This document shows, piece by piece, positions 1 through 8,263 of a stretch of DNA of 64,000 nucleotides. This DNA comes from Clostridia bacterium (lineage in GTDB: Bacteria; Bacillota; Clostridia; Lachnospirales; Lachnospiraceae), in contig CAJTHL010000014.1 of NCBI GenBank assembly GCA_910576205.1, positions 1 through 64,000 of the forward strand. The letters are read 5' to 3'. The notes under the pieces were generated by a model. It was given only the letters and a program-made list of their open reading frames with translations. It ran no database searches and had not been told where the DNA came from. A program made the position numbers and the translations under genes. Each line of letters begins with the position of its first letter. Position 1 is the stretch's first letter.

Positions 1-227
1 AGGCCGGGTGTGGGCAGAGCCCACAAAAAAGCATTCTTTGAGATGTCTTTTTTTAGTGCAAAAAAATCAAGTGATAATGAATAAAGAATCCTGCGGTGGT
101 TATACTATAAATAGAAAGAACATTCGACACCAGGAAATTCATGGAATCGACAGCAAAATCCTACATATCGAACTCTTATCAAGGAATCTTAAAATCCTAT
201 AGACACAGAATTTTTTACACCCTCCCA
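1..227. other. Left-edge intergenic stretch, no gene supported
   Basis: I see no convincing gene here. A short open frame at 8-202 lacks a ribosome binding site and resembles no family I know. A 6-bp hairpin, GTGGGC (10-15) and GCCCAC (19-24), lies at the extreme left and may belong to a gene outside the window. The rest is AT-rich and carries no clear terminator for the leftward gene ending at 228. Confidence 0.5.
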
Positions 228-983
228 TTATGCATGAGCAGTTAATTTGTGCCGGTTCTCTCCGGGGGAAGGCTTTCCCTCCTGGGTATAGATAAATACG
301 TCCGGTTTTCCGGAGGAAGGGTTTTCCGTGGCATCCGCCAGGGAGGACACATTCTCTTTTTTAGGGAATTCCGTGTCACTGTCCATTTTATCCGTCTCGT
401 TTTTGCTGCCAGCTTCGCTGGATTTTTCCATGTTTTCCTCAGCTTCTTCTTTAAGAATTTTACCGGCTTCGCCCAAAAGGCGGGACTCGGAATTTTTTGC
501 GTCCCGTATCCGCTGCTTTACTTCAGACAGCTCCTCAAGCTTCCCTTTGGAGGAGCCAAGACGGTCGGAATCAAGCCGGATTTCTCTTTGCAGAACGTTG
601 CTTCTGCCTTCCAGCCTGGTGGATACGCTGCCCTCGATTCTGGCATGATCCAGGGCGGTTTCGGCTGAGAGCATGGAGCGCATTTTTTTCTGCTCCTCAT
701 TCTCCTGGGAAGGAGCGGCGGCTTCCAGCTTCTCCTTTTTTTCCTCCATCTGATGCTGCCTTAGCTGGGCGGTAAGATCGTTGATCTGCATTTGCAGCTC
801 TTGCTGTTTTTTCTGTTTTTCCTCCATGCTCATGGTGTCGTTGGAGGAGAGCTCCTGGAGCTGTTTCTGAAGATATTCGATCTGCTTTTGAATACTCTTG
901 CTTACATAATCCGCTGACTGGGACATACCCACCTGGCCGGGATGCTGTAGGCCGGTTCCGCTGATGGCGCTTATATTCAACAT
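228..983 (-). CDS. FlxA-like coiled-coil protein
   Basis: A 251-residue acidic, charged protein with no membrane segment. Residues about 25-90 are rich in Gln, Glu, Lys and Leu in heptad-like spacing (the stretch around SIQKQIEYLQKQLQELS), which suggests a coiled coil. This part resembles FlxA-like proteins, whose function is poorly defined. The C-terminal third is low-complexity, Ser/Glu/Lys-rich and probably disordered. The start is chosen because AGGAGG lies a few bases upstream of the ATG. It stands alone on the minus strand, with nagA/nagB remnants upstream. The FlxA assignment rests on the N-terminal half only. Confidence 0.7.
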   Translation of the reverse strand: MLNISAISGTGLQHPGQVGMSQSADYVSKSIQKQIEYLQKQLQELSSNDTMSMEEKQKKQQELQMQINDLTAQLRQHQMEEKKEKLEAAAPSQENEEQKKMRSMLSAETALDHARIEGSVSTRLEGRSNVLQREIRLDSDRLGSSKGKLEELSEVKQRIRDAKNSESRLLGEAGKILKEEAEENMEKSSEAGSKNETDKMDSDTEFPKKENVSSLADATENPSSGKPDVFIYTQEGKPSPGENRHKLTAHA

Positions 984-1110
984 GCCTTTCCTCCTGCAAT
1001 GACGCTCCCATAGAGTAAGAACACTTGTATATTTGTTCTATGGGGGCAGATATAATGTCTGTCTCTATAAATACTATCGGCATGATAGGGAAAAATATAA
1101 ATTATAATTT

Positions 1111-1413
1111 TTACAGAGGTTTCCCTTGAAGGATTACAGACTGGATCTCAAGATCTTTGTCCGGCAGGACAATATTTGCGTCCCTGCCAGGCGTAAGGCT
1201 ACCGAAACGGTCGCAGATGCCGAGGGACCTGGCGGGATTAACGGCGGCGCACCTAACGGCGCTTCCAAGGGGAATCCCCATGTCTTTTACGGCTTTTCGC
1301 AGGCAGTCCATAAGGCCGGTGACAGAGCCTGCTATGGTGCCGTCGGGGAGTGTGGCAAGAGGTCCACGGACATGTACAGGCTGTCCGCCCAGGGAATACA
1401 CACCGTCGGTCAT
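1111..1413 (-). pseudogene. nagA: N-acetylglucosamine-6-phosphate deacetylase, C-terminal remnant
   Basis: The 100 residues match only the last quarter of NagA: the segment TDGVYSLGGQPVHV, then the LPDGTIAGS motif, the VNPARSLGI motif and the LTPGRDANIV motif near the C-terminus. Full NagA is about 380 residues. The metal-binding histidines and the catalytic aspartate lie in the missing part, so the product cannot be an active deacetylase. It begins only 10 nt after the nagB stop and has no purine-rich ribosome binding site. The remaining frame is intact, so the loss looks like a clean deletion rather than gradual decay. Alternatively it could be a small retained protein, but I consider a remnant more likely. 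Confidence 0.8.
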
Positions 1414-1423
1414 GCTAGGAGGG

Positions 1424-2155
1424 CTACTCTGTAAACAGAGACAGGGCCGCCTCGTCGGCTACCAGGGTCATGTCCTGGTGAAGCTGCAGGATGGAGGCGG
1501 GAACTTCCGGGGTAATGGGGCCCTGGATAGCCTTTTTCAGAATTTCCGCTTTGTCCTGGCCGCTGACTACCAAAAGGATTTTTCTGGCGTGCATGATGGT
1601 TTTGATTCCCATGGTATATGCCTGGCGGGGAACATCTCCGGCTTTTTCAAAGAAGCGCTTGTTGGCCTCAATGGTAAGAGGAGTCAGGGTGACGCAGTGG
1701 GTTTCCTGCTCAAAGGCCGGGCCTGGCTCATTAAATCCGATATGGCCGTCGTGACCGATACCCAGAAGCTGCAGGTCAATGGCCCCCATTGAGGAGATGA
1801 TCTCATTGTAGGCCTGGCAGGCTTTCTGGCTGTCTGCTTCCAGGCCGTCTGGCACATGGGTGTTTTCCATGGAGATATTAATATGGGAAAAAAGGTTCTG
1901 GTTCATGAAAAACCGGTAGCTCTGGGGGTTTTCCGGGCTGAGGCCTTTGTATTCGTCAAGATTTACGGTCTTTACCTGGGAAAAATCCAGATCGCCTTCC
2001 CGGCACCACGCGGCCAACTGCTGGTAAGCGCCTACAGGGGTGGAGCCAGTGGCCAGACCCAGTACACAGTCAGGTTTTAAAATAACCTGCGCGGAAATAA
2101 TGCTGGCTGCTTTTCGGCTCATATCTTCATAATTTTCTGCTCGGTAGATTTTCAT
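1424..2155 (-). CDS. nagB: Glucosamine-6-phosphate deaminase
   Basis: NagB converts glucosamine-6-phosphate to fructose-6-phosphate and ammonia, linking amino-sugar use to glycolysis in the cytoplasm. At 243 residues it has normal family length. Visible motifs are the phosphate-binding ATGSTPVG near 35-42, the LDEY motif with Asp67, and GIGHDGHIGFNEP at 132-144, holding the expected Asp136, His138 and Glu143. The start has AAAGGA about nine bases upstream. A promoter with a good -10 box lies at 2240-2268. The downstream neighbour is a broken nagA, so the usual NagA-NagB route from GlcNAc-6-phosphate is not complete at this locus. Confidence 0.95.
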   Translation of the reverse strand: MKIYRAENYEDMSRKAASIISAQVILKPDCVLGLATGSTPVGAYQQLAAWCREGDLDFSQVKTVNLDEYKGLSPENPQSYRFFMNQNLFSHINISMENTHVPDGLEADSQKACQAYNEIISSMGAIDLQLLGIGHDGHIGFNEPGPAFEQETHCVTLTPLTIEANKRFFEKAGDVPRQAYTMGIKTIMHARKILLVVSGQDKAEILKKAIQGPITPEVPASILQLHQDMTLVADEAALSLFTE

Positions 2156-2239
2156 AAAAATGTATCCTTTCTCTGTATGCTTTATCCAGGCCGGAAGCGG
2201 GAAGCTTCCTCTTGCCTGGGGTCTACGGATTTCACCGAT

Positions 2240-2268
2240 AGTATAGCAGAAAATGAAAAAAAAATAAA
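2240..2268 (-). promoter_or_regulatory. Likely nagB promoter
   Basis: Reading leftward, TTTATT (2268-2263), a 17-bp spacer and TATACT (2245-2240) precede nagB. The -10 is strong and the -35 moderate. Confidence 0.55.
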
Positions 2269-2317
2269 GCCTTAATTTTTAAATCATTTTTAAAAATAGG
2301 ATGGTTTAAAGAAGGCA

Positions 2318-2346
2318 TTGTGAAATCCAGGATAATGTAGTATGAT
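2318..2346 (+). promoter_or_regulatory. Likely galE promoter
   Basis: TTGTGA (2318-2323), a 17-bp spacer and TATGAT (2341-2346) lie 53 bp upstream of the chosen galE start. This supports the start at 2399 over an in-frame ATG at 2342 that falls inside the promoter. Confidence 0.6.
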
Positions 2347-2398
2347 GAAAAAGCAGACAAAAACAATAGTTACCGAACTTAAAACAGGAGAGTGGACA

Positions 2399-3415
2399 AT
2401 GGCTATTTTAGTTACAGGCGGCGCAGGTTATATCGGAAGCCATACCTGCGTGGAGCTTTTAAATGAGGGCTATGAAGTGGTGGTGATGGATAATTTATAC
2501 AATTCCAGCAGGAAGGCTCTTGACCGGGTGGAGGAGATCACCGGGAAGAAGGTGACTTTTTATGAGAGGGATATGCTGGATGAGGCCGGTGTAGCGGAAA
2601 TTTTCAAGAAGGAAACCATCGAAGCGGTGATTCACTTTGCCGGGCTTAAGGCAGTGGGAGAGTCCGTGGCCAAGCCTATCGAATATTACTACAACAATAT
2701 AGCGGGAACCTTGATTCTCTGTGACCAGATGCGCAAGGCGGGAGTGAAGAATATTGTGTTCAGCTCCTCGGCCACGGTTTATGGAGATCCGGCTTTTGTC
2801 CCCATTACCGAGGACTGCCCCAAGGGAAAGATTACGAACCCCTATGGACAGACAAAGAGTATGCTGGAGCAGGTGCTGACCGATATCCAGGTTTCAGATC
2901 CGGAGTGGAATGTGATTCTGCTGCGCTATTTCAATCCCATAGGCGCTCATAAGAGCGGGAAAATCGGGGAGGATCCCAAGGGGATTCCCAATAACCTGCT
3001 TCCCTATGTGGCCCAGGTGGCGGTAGGAAAGCTTAAATGCATCGGCGTATTTGGAGACGACTACGATACACCCGATGGAACCGGCGTGCGGGATTATATC
3101 CATGTGGTGGATCTGGCAATCGGCCATGTGAAGGCTATTGAGAAGCTGAAAGAGAAGAAGGGCGTGCTCATCTATAACCTGGGCACCGGTAAGGGATACA
3201 GTGTCCTGGAGGTGGTAAAGGCTTTCGGAAAAGCCTGTGGAAGGGAGCTGCCCTATGAGATCAAGGCCCGCAGGCCCGGCGATATTGCCCAGTGCTACGC
3301 GGATCCCTCCAGGGCAAAGGCAGAGCTTGGATGGGAGGCGCAGTATGGTATTGAGGAAATGTGCGAAGATTCCTGGAGATGGCAGAGCCAGAATCCCGAC
3401 GGTTATGGAGAGTAG
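2399..3415 (+). CDS. galE: UDP-glucose 4-epimerase
   Basis: GalE interconverts UDP-glucose and UDP-galactose with bound NAD. The protein is 338 residues, the usual size. It opens with the Rossmann motif [10 protein letters not shown], and carries the SSSATVYG segment and the YGQTK catalytic Tyr-x-x-x-Lys motif. I chose ATG 2399 because an AGGAGAG ribosome binding site precedes it and because the mature family start is MAILVTGG; an earlier in-frame ATG at 2342 would add 19 residues without family support. The stop overlaps the next gene by 11 nt, suggesting translational coupling to a membrane glycosyltransferase. Confidence 0.96.
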   Translation: MAILVTGGAGYIGSHTCVELLNEGYEVVVMDNLYNSSRKALDRVEEITGKKVTFYERDMLDEAGVAEIFKKETIEAVIHFAGLKAVGESVAKPIEYYYNNIAGTLILCDQMRKAGVKNIVFSSSATVYGDPAFVPITEDCPKGKITNPYGQTKSMLEQVLTDIQVSDPEWNVILLRYFNPIGAHKSGKIGEDPKGIPNNLLPYVAQVAVGKLKCIGVFGDDYDTPDGTGVRDYIHVVDLAIGHVKAIEKLKEKKGVLIYNLGTGKGYSVLEVVKAFGKACGRELPYEIKARRPGDIAQCYADPSRAKAELGWEAQYGIEEMCEDSWRWQSQNPDGYGE

Positions 3416-5108
3416 GAATATCCTGAAAAGAATCTGGAAGGAATGGGGAGGAGAGCTGTTGCTGACGGCTCTCTTTCTCCCGTTGTTCTGGGTTCTTATG
3501 GACAGCGGATACTTAAACGACGCCGGATGGATTGCGGAAAAAGCCTGGCTGGTTCTTGGCGTCTGGGCGGTGGCGGCGCTTGTTCTGGCCCTGGGGGGAA
3601 AGCTGGACTGGGAGAGGGCGGCGGGACTGCTTATTCTATGCGGCCTTACCCTGCGGATCAGCTATGCCCTGGGAACCCATTCCTATATCCGGCATCACGA
3701 TTACGGGGATATCTGGTGGTTTGTCTACGGACACACGGAAGAGCTGGGGGTCCACGATTACGGGCATGCCCCCTATATCCTTTATTTATATCTGAACCGC
3801 AGCCTGGCGGACTTTAATGTGGGGCAGTTTTACCATCCGCCCCTTTTCCATATCCTGTCAGCCCTGGCTATGCGGGTGACCTATAAGATTGTGAAAACAG
3901 AGGATCTCATCTACCTTTTCGAGGCGTCCAAAATTATTTCCTGCCTGGCATCCTGCTATACATTGCTTCTGACGCCGAAGATTTGCAGGGCATTGGGAAT
4001 CCGGCAGATGGGGAAATGCCTGTCTGTAGGGGTTATGGCGTTTCTGCCCATGTTTTACCTTATGGCTGGATGGGTCAACAACGATGGGCTGGTGCTCTTT
4101 TTCATGGTCTGGATTGTGCTCTATACCATCCGCTGGTATCAAAATCCTGCCTGGGGGAATACCCTGCTGCTGGCGCTGGGCTTTGGACTTGGCATGATGA
4201 GCAAGATGTCCTGCGCGTTGCTGGCATTTTTTACCGGGGCAGTGATGCTGTTGCGGTTTCTGCGGACTGTGGAGAAGGGCAGACAAAGAATGACAGCGGA
4301 AAAAAACAGCGGGCAGAAGGGCTCTGCGCCGGAGAAGAGGTCTGCAAGGCTGGCATCCGTTATTCCCGGAAGCCTGCTTTTGAAATTTCTGGGCTTTCTT
4401 CTGGTGGCCGCGCCCCTGGGACTGGCTTACCCTATCCGCAATTATGTGAAATTCGGGCAGGCGTTTAACTATGTGCTGGAGCTTAACATTCCGCAAGTGC
4501 CTGTAAAAGATTTCGCGGCGCGTTTTCTGGCCTTTCCATTTGGGCGTCTGTCTGACCCGGTCTTTCTGGACGCCCAGGAGTATAACTTAAATTTATTTCT
4601 CTTAAAAACAGCTTCCTTTGGGGAATTTGCCTACAGTGAGGAGCTGGCGCCCTGGGGAATCGCTATAGTGACGGCTAATATGCTGCTGATCCTTCTTGCC
4701 CTGGCGGCGGTTGTGCTGGTGTGGCGTTTCACAAAGGAGTTTTTCTGGCGCTGGGCCATGCCGGGGTTGTGGCTTCTGCTGTACGGTTCGGCTGTGGTAT
4801 TTGCCTGGAAATATCCCTATCCCTGTAGTATGGATGCCCGCTATGTGGCGTTGACGGTGCTCATGGGCGCCCTGTATCTGGGAAAGGCAGTGCAGTATGG
4901 CGTTTTATATCTGAGGAAAACGGCATGGCAGAAGCGGGTGTGTATGCCCGGAGGGAAAAAGGCTGATGGGACGGAAATAGCAAAAGAAGCCGTGAAACGT
5001 ACGGGAAAGGGAATTGCAGTATGGCTATGGAGAGCGTATGGCCTTTTGTGTCTGGCGTCTCTTGCTGTGCTTAGCGTGGCAGGCGGGTATTTTTTTCTGC
5101 ATTTATAA
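3405..5108 (+). CDS. Multi-spanning membrane glycosyltransferase (GT-C type)
   Basis: A 567-residue integral membrane protein with about ten hydrophobic spans, resembling ArnT/PMT-like GT-C enzymes that transfer sugars from lipid-linked donors on the outer face of the membrane. After the second span the first large loop holds an acidic cluster, HHDYGDIWW, a likely site for the catalytic Asp, followed by [10 protein letters not shown] and FYHPPLFH. A basic cytoplasmic loop (about residues 285-320) is low-complexity. The start at 3405 lies inside the last codons of galE, so the two are probably coupled; no strong ribosome binding site is visible. The acceptor is unknown: a cell-wall polymer or a surface protein would both fit. 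Confidence 0.75.
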   Translation: MESRNILKRIWKEWGGELLLTALFLPLFWVLMDSGYLNDAGWIAEKAWLVLGVWAVAALVLALGGKLDWERAAGLLILCGLTLRISYALGTHSYIRHHDYGDIWWFVYGHTEELGVHDYGHAPYILYLYLNRSLADFNVGQFYHPPLFHILSALAMRVTYKIVKTEDLIYLFEASKIISCLASCYTLLLTPKICRALGIRQMGKCLSVGVMAFLPMFYLMAGWVNNDGLVLFFMVWIVLYTIRWYQNPAWGNTLLLALGFGLGMMSKMSCALLAFFTGAVMLLRFLRTVEKGRQRMTAEKNSGQKGSAPEKRSARLASVIPGSLLLKFLGFLLVAAPLGLAYPIRNYVKFGQAFNYVLELNIPQVPVKDFAARFLAFPFGRLSDPVFLDAQEYNLNLFLLKTASFGEFAYSEELAPWGIAIVTANMLLILLALAAVVLVWRFTKEFFWRWAMPGLWLLLYGSAVVFAWKYPYPCSMDARYVALTVLMGALYLGKAVQYGVLYLRKTAWQKRVCMPGGKKADGTEIAKEAVKRTGKGIAVWLWRAYGLLCLASLAVLSVAGGYFFLHL

Positions 5109-5195
5109 AACGGAAAAGGTAAGTGTAATCGTATAAGGACAGGCAGAATCTGGCATACTATCTCTTACTTATTATTTTTAGGAGGAATCAGGGTT

Positions 5196-5807
5196 ATGAC
5201 AGATTTCAGAAACAGTGAGACGAAAGACAACCTTATGCGGGCCTTCGCAGGTGAGAGCCAGGCCAGAAACCGCTATACCTTTGCGGCCCGTGAGGCAAAA
5301 AAGCAGAAGATGCCTGTTTTGCAGGAAGTATTTCTGTTTACGGCTGACCAGGAGAGGGCTCACGCGCAGATCTTCTATAATCATTTAAAGGAATTGTCCG
5401 GGGAAAACCTTCGGGTGGACGGCACATATCCGGTGGAGGTCTATACAGATCTGGTGACGCTTCTTAGGTGCGCCCAGCACAATGAGTATGAGGAATTTGA
5501 CCCGGTCTATAAAAATTTTGGGGACAAGGCGAAGGAGGAGGGATTTGACCATGTGGCCTACTCCTTTTATTCCATTGCCCAGATCGAAAAGATCCACGGG
5601 GATCGCTTTGCCCAGTATGCCAAATGGCTGGAGAGCGGCCAGATGTTTAAGGCAGAGGTGGAGACTGGCTGGATGTGTTTAAATTGCGGATTTGTCTACC
5701 ACGGTACGGAAGCTCCGGATAAATGCCCGGTATGCCACGAGGAGCAGGCTCATTTTATCCGACTGTCTCTGGTGCCTTTTACAGATGGGGGAATGGCTGG
5801 CAGATAG
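5196..5807 (+). CDS. rbr: Rubrerythrin
   Basis: Rubrerythrin reduces hydrogen peroxide in the cytoplasm of anaerobes, taking electrons from rubredoxin. The 203 residues show an N-terminal ferritin-like four-helix domain with the di-iron ligands in GESQARNRY, DQERAHAQIF, and the later EKIHGDRFAQY, followed by a C-terminal rubredoxin-like domain with CLNCG and CPVCH pairs. The spacing of the Cys pairs is normal. GGAGGAATCAGGGTT precedes the ATG. It is monocistronic, ending at a strong terminator. Confidence 0.95.
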   Translation: MTDFRNSETKDNLMRAFAGESQARNRYTFAAREAKKQKMPVLQEVFLFTADQERAHAQIFYNHLKELSGENLRVDGTYPVEVYTDLVTLLRCAQHNEYEEFDPVYKNFGDKAKEEGFDHVAYSFYSIAQIEKIHGDRFAQYAKWLESGQMFKAEVETGWMCLNCGFVYHGTEAPDKCPVCHEEQAHFIRLSLVPFTDGGMAGR

Positions 5808-5845
5808 AAAGAAACAGATTTTCAAGCTCTACGGCAAAAAGAAAG

Positions 5846-5874
5846 GGGCAGTCGGGAAATAGACTGCCCTTTTT
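5846..5874 (+). terminator. Terminator after rubrerythrin
   Basis: GGGCAGTC (5846-5853) and GACTGCCC (5862-5869) form a perfect 8-bp stem with an 8-nt loop, followed by TTTTT. Confidence 0.9.
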
Positions 5875-5880
5875 AAATAT

Positions 5881-6384
5881 TTAATTGAAATCCGCCGCGT
5901 CGCCAATAATCATATTTTTCTTTTTACATTTACGCAGAGTGAGCGGCCCCATGACCGGGGCTAATGTGGCTGCAATAGCAATCCCTCCGATCAGAGTACC
6001 CATCACTTTCAGTATTACCATCCAGAATGAACCGAAATGATAGACGCTGTTAAGTAATGTTCCGATAAGGCTTTGCTTATACCACCAGAGAGAAAACGGA
6101 TAAAAGTAAGCGCTTACAATTGTTGAGACAACAATCAGAAACAGATCGATACCTTTTATGAACAGCGGCATAGTATAATCGTTCATTCCGGTAAGCTTCA
6201 TAAATATCAGCCCCCAGATTATACCGTAAATAATAAACGTAATCGGAACGACAAAAATCAGTTGAAGCAGTTTTCTATTCCGGTAATCCGGGTGTAAATA
6301 CGAATACGCGCTTTTCATTGAGTTAACAGTCTGTCTGATACAGGCTTCCCTGGGTGATTGTTCAGAATTATTATTTAACATCAT
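5881..6384 (-). CDS. Small membrane protein of unknown function
   Basis: A 167-residue protein with a short charged N-terminus (about 40 residues) and three hydrophobic stretches near 43-66, 72-105 and 119-148. It ends in a basic segment, RKCKKKN, which by the positive-inside rule would be cytoplasmic. I recognise no family. It lies 76 nt downstream of the alanine/lysine-rich secreted repeat protein on the same strand, so the two may be co-transcribed. The start at 6384 is supported by GGGAAAAGAA just upstream; a second ATG codon follows directly and cannot be separated. Confidence 0.6.
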   Translation of the reverse strand: MMLNNNSEQSPREACIRQTVNSMKSAYSYLHPDYRNRKLLQLIFVVPITFIIYGIIWGLIFMKLTGMNDYTMPLFIKGIDLFLIVVSTIVSAYFYPFSLWWYKQSLIGTLLNSVYHFGSFWMVILKVMGTLIGGIAIAATLAPVMGPLTLRKCKKKNMIIGDAADFN

Positions 6385-6460
6385 TTCTTTTCCCTGTTCG
6401 TTTTTTAGTTAGTAAGATCAGTTGATCCGCGACGCCTTGCCACTGCCTTTATGCTGCTTC

Positions 6461-7339
6461 TTATTCGTAGGTTGTGCAGTAGCTGTATCTTTCACCATTG
6501 ATAACATGGTTATACATATGCACTCTGGTAAATTCTTCATAATCAGTAGAAGAATAGCCGCAATTACAATGATAGTGAGCTACCTTTGGCTGCTCTTCTT
6601 CTTCGGGATCACCGAATATCAAAATAGCCTCATCGCTTTGTACAATACAGGAGTCCATCCACTCCTTGCCAGCCTGCTGTGCTGCCGCGTCAGCCGCTGC
6701 TTTCTCAGCTGCTGCTTTCTCAGCCGCCGCCTTCTCAGCTGCTGCTTTCTCGGCCGCCGCCTTCTCAGCTGCTGCTTTCTCAGCTGCTGCTTTCTCGGCC
6801 GCCGCCTTCTCAGCTGCTGCTTTCTCGGCCGCCGCCTTTTCAGCTGCTGCTTTCTCAGCCGCTGCCTTTTCAGCCGCTACTTTTTCTGACTGCTCGATTG
6901 AGGCGTTATTCTCGGCTGGACTTTTTTCTCTTTCTTTATTAGAAACCGCAGAGGGATTTTCCGTCCTGCCACCGCTGGCGGCGCCGCTATAGCTGGCAGC
7001 TCGGCCAACGGTTCTGGAGACAGTTGTCTCAGTATCAGCAGTCTGCGCAAGCGCATCTTTGGCGCTTTCGTCAGCAGCCTGCGCAAGCGTATCTTTGGCA
7101 CTCTCTACGGCGATGTCCATGTTCCCGGTTTCAACGGCCACCTTACTTATGGGCACGTCGGTTTTAACGGTCTCTGCCTCAGCAGCGATTTCTGTTGCCA
7201 GAGGGAGTGCCGTAGAAGCGTCAGCTGCATTCTGGGCGGAACGGACCGACATTGGCACTGCGATACCTGCCACTGTAAGAGCGGTTGCGGTTACTCCGCC
7301 TAATGTTTTTAATACGATACTTTTCATCATTGCTTTCAT
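6461..7339 (-). CDS. Secreted alanine/lysine pentapeptide-repeat protein
   Basis: A 292-residue protein. Residues about 1-35 look like a Sec signal peptide: basic start, hydrophobic core around TATALTVAGIAVP, and a possible cleavage site near SVRSA. A Ser/Thr/Ala-rich linker follows, then 13 tandem copies of the pentapeptide AAAEK encoded by 6693-6887, likely one long alpha helix or stalk. The C-terminal 50 residues hold Cys and His pairs (HYHCNCG and later HMYNH), suggesting a small metal-binding domain. I recognise no complete family. The start at 7339 is chosen over 7357 because AAGGAG lies at good spacing from it. It may extend a domain away from the cell surface; that is inference. Confidence 0.65.
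   Translation of the reverse strand: MKAMMKSIVLKTLGGVTATALTVAGIAVPMSVRSAQNAADASTALPLATEIAAEAETVKTDVPISKVAVETGNMDIAVESAKDTLAQAADESAKDALAQTADTETTVSRTVGRAASYSGAASGGRTENPSAVSNKEREKSPAENNASIEQSEKVAAEKAAAEKAAAEKAAAEKAAAEKAAAEKAAAEKAAAEKAAAEKAAAEKAAAEKAAAEKAAADAAAQQAGKEWMDSCIVQSDEAILIFGDPEEEEQPKVAHYHCNCGYSSTDYEEFTRVHMYNHVINGERYSYCTTYE
6693..6887. repeat. In-frame 15-bp tandem repeat, 13 units
   Basis: Thirteen consecutive 15-nt units encode AAAEK on the minus strand. Two codon versions occur: units with three GCT triplets and units with three GCC triplets on the plus strand, often alternating. The unit length is a multiple of three, so gain or loss of units would change the length of the stalk without breaking the frame. 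Confidence 0.95.
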
Positions 7340-7471
7340 CACTATTTCTCCTTTCAAGAGTGTTTTTTGTTTGCATCTCTAAAACGACTAAGGAAGCCGG
7401 GCGGTTGCAGGTTTTATAAAAATTTTTAAAATTTTTTTGCCGCCGCCTTATGCAGTGAATATACCGCGTAT

Positions 7472-7621
7472 CTATACAAGCTGCCTGGGCGGGTTACGTT
7501 GGTTCTCCGAAATATTCTGCTGTGCTAAGATCCCCATGATGAAGATCCTCACTTTTTCAATGGTATTGTCATCCTTGATCTTTTCAATGTCCTCTTTTAA
7601 GTCCTGTTGTGCTTTGGTCAT
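7472..7621 (-). CDS. Small 49-residue protein divergent from XRE regulator
   Basis: A short gene encoding 49 residues that start MTKAQQDLKEDIEKIKDD. GGGAGGGAAG lies about four bases before the ATG, and a near-consensus promoter with an operator palindrome lies 45 to 70 bp upstream. The sequence is charged and probably helical, with a hydrophobic patch VRIFIMGIL. I know no family. Its shared control region with the XRE regulator suggests that the regulator controls it. A long gap without genes (7340-7471) follows before the repeat protein on the same strand. Confidence 0.6.
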   Translation of the reverse strand: MTKAQQDLKEDIEKIKDDNTIEKVRIFIMGILAQQNISENQRNPPRQLV

Positions 7622-7664
7622 CAATCTTCCCTCCCTTCCTCTCCCTATACTTGCTTATGGCAAT

Positions 7665-7693
7665 AGTATATATTGTATAATACAATTTGTCAA
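7665..7693 (-). promoter_or_regulatory. Promoter with operator palindrome for the 49-residue gene
   Basis: Reading leftward: TTGACA (7693-7688), a 17-bp spacer and TATACT (7670-7665), a near-perfect sigma-A promoter. The spacer holds the perfect 15-bp palindrome ATTGTATAATACAAT (7672-7686). A repressor bound there would block RNA polymerase. The obvious candidate is the XRE protein encoded next door. Confidence 0.8.
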
Positions 7694-7714
7694 GGGGATT
7701 TCCTATATGTAATG

Positions 7715-7743
7715 TTGACATTTGCAATATGTTTTGCTATTCT
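7715..7743 (+). promoter_or_regulatory. Promoter of the XRE regulator
   Basis: TTGACA (7715-7720), a 17-bp spacer and TATTCT (7738-7743). It begins 22 bp to the right of the divergent promoter, so binding at the palindrome could also affect this one. Confidence 0.75.
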
Positions 7744-7764
7744 TACTTTAGCGAGGTGACTATT

Positions 7765-8091
7765 ATGATCCACGAACGATTAAAGATTCTCTTAGAAGAA
7801 CTTCATATATCCCAACGCCAGTTTGCCATGAAGATCCATCTCGACACCGGTTACTTTTCAAAGATAATCCATGGTAAGGTAAATCCGCCCGACCGGATAC
7901 TGCTGCTTATTGAAAATGTCTTTCATGTAAACAAAGACTGGTTAGAAAACGGTCAAGGTGAAATGTTTTCTGATCAGGGGATATCTCTGGCCAAAAAGCA
8001 GGTTCTGGAATCTATTGATTCTTTGAGTGACGAACAGGTCAATGCCGTTTCCTCCTTTATCAGATACCTGACTGAAAATCCCAAATTGTGA
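7765..8091 (+). CDS. XRE-family helix-turn-helix regulator
   Basis: A 108-residue DNA-binding protein. Residues about 8-60 form a Cro/CI-type helix-turn-helix, with the recognisable ISQRQFAMKIHLDTGYFSKI and a following PPDRILLLIENVFHVN. The C-terminal 40 residues are helical (SIDSLSDEQVNAVSSFIRYL) and may serve for dimer contact. GCGAGGTGA precedes the ATG at 7765; longer versions of the frame start inside the promoter and are rejected. It resembles short phage-type repressors, but no other phage genes are near. It probably represses its own divergent promoter region. Confidence 0.85.
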   Translation: MIHERLKILLEELHISQRQFAMKIHLDTGYFSKIIHGKVNPPDRILLLIENVFHVNKDWLENGQGEMFSDQGISLAKKQVLESIDSLSDEQVNAVSSFIRYLTENPKL

Positions 8092-8174
8092 TCTTGCGTG
8101 GTCTTATACCCATAGAACGAATAGGGGATATCGCTGGTTGCGGATATTCAGAAATTTTATACAGATTTTAAGAA

Positions 8175-8244
8175 AAAAAAGAGAGGATCCCATAGAATGC
8201 CAGGGCTTGGAAATGCCCGGCTCACAAGGGGTTCTCTCTTTTTT
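8175..8244. terminator. Bidirectional terminator between XRE gene and hscC-like gene
   Basis: AAAAAAGAGAG (8175-8185) pairs with CTCTCTTTTTT (8234-8244), with an inner GCCAGGGC/GCCCGGC hairpin. Runs of A and T on both sides let it work for both converging genes. Confidence 0.85.
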
Positions 8245-8263
8245 AGAAATCAGATTTTAAAGA

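Noticed and set aside
8..202. 64-codon open frame at the left edge
   Set aside because: No ribosome binding site, no family resemblance and AT-rich low-information sequence.
6666..6992. Plus-strand alanine/phenylalanine/serine repeat frame
   Set aside because: It is the mirror of the in-frame repeat in the minus-strand secreted protein; the periodic DNA keeps several frames open.
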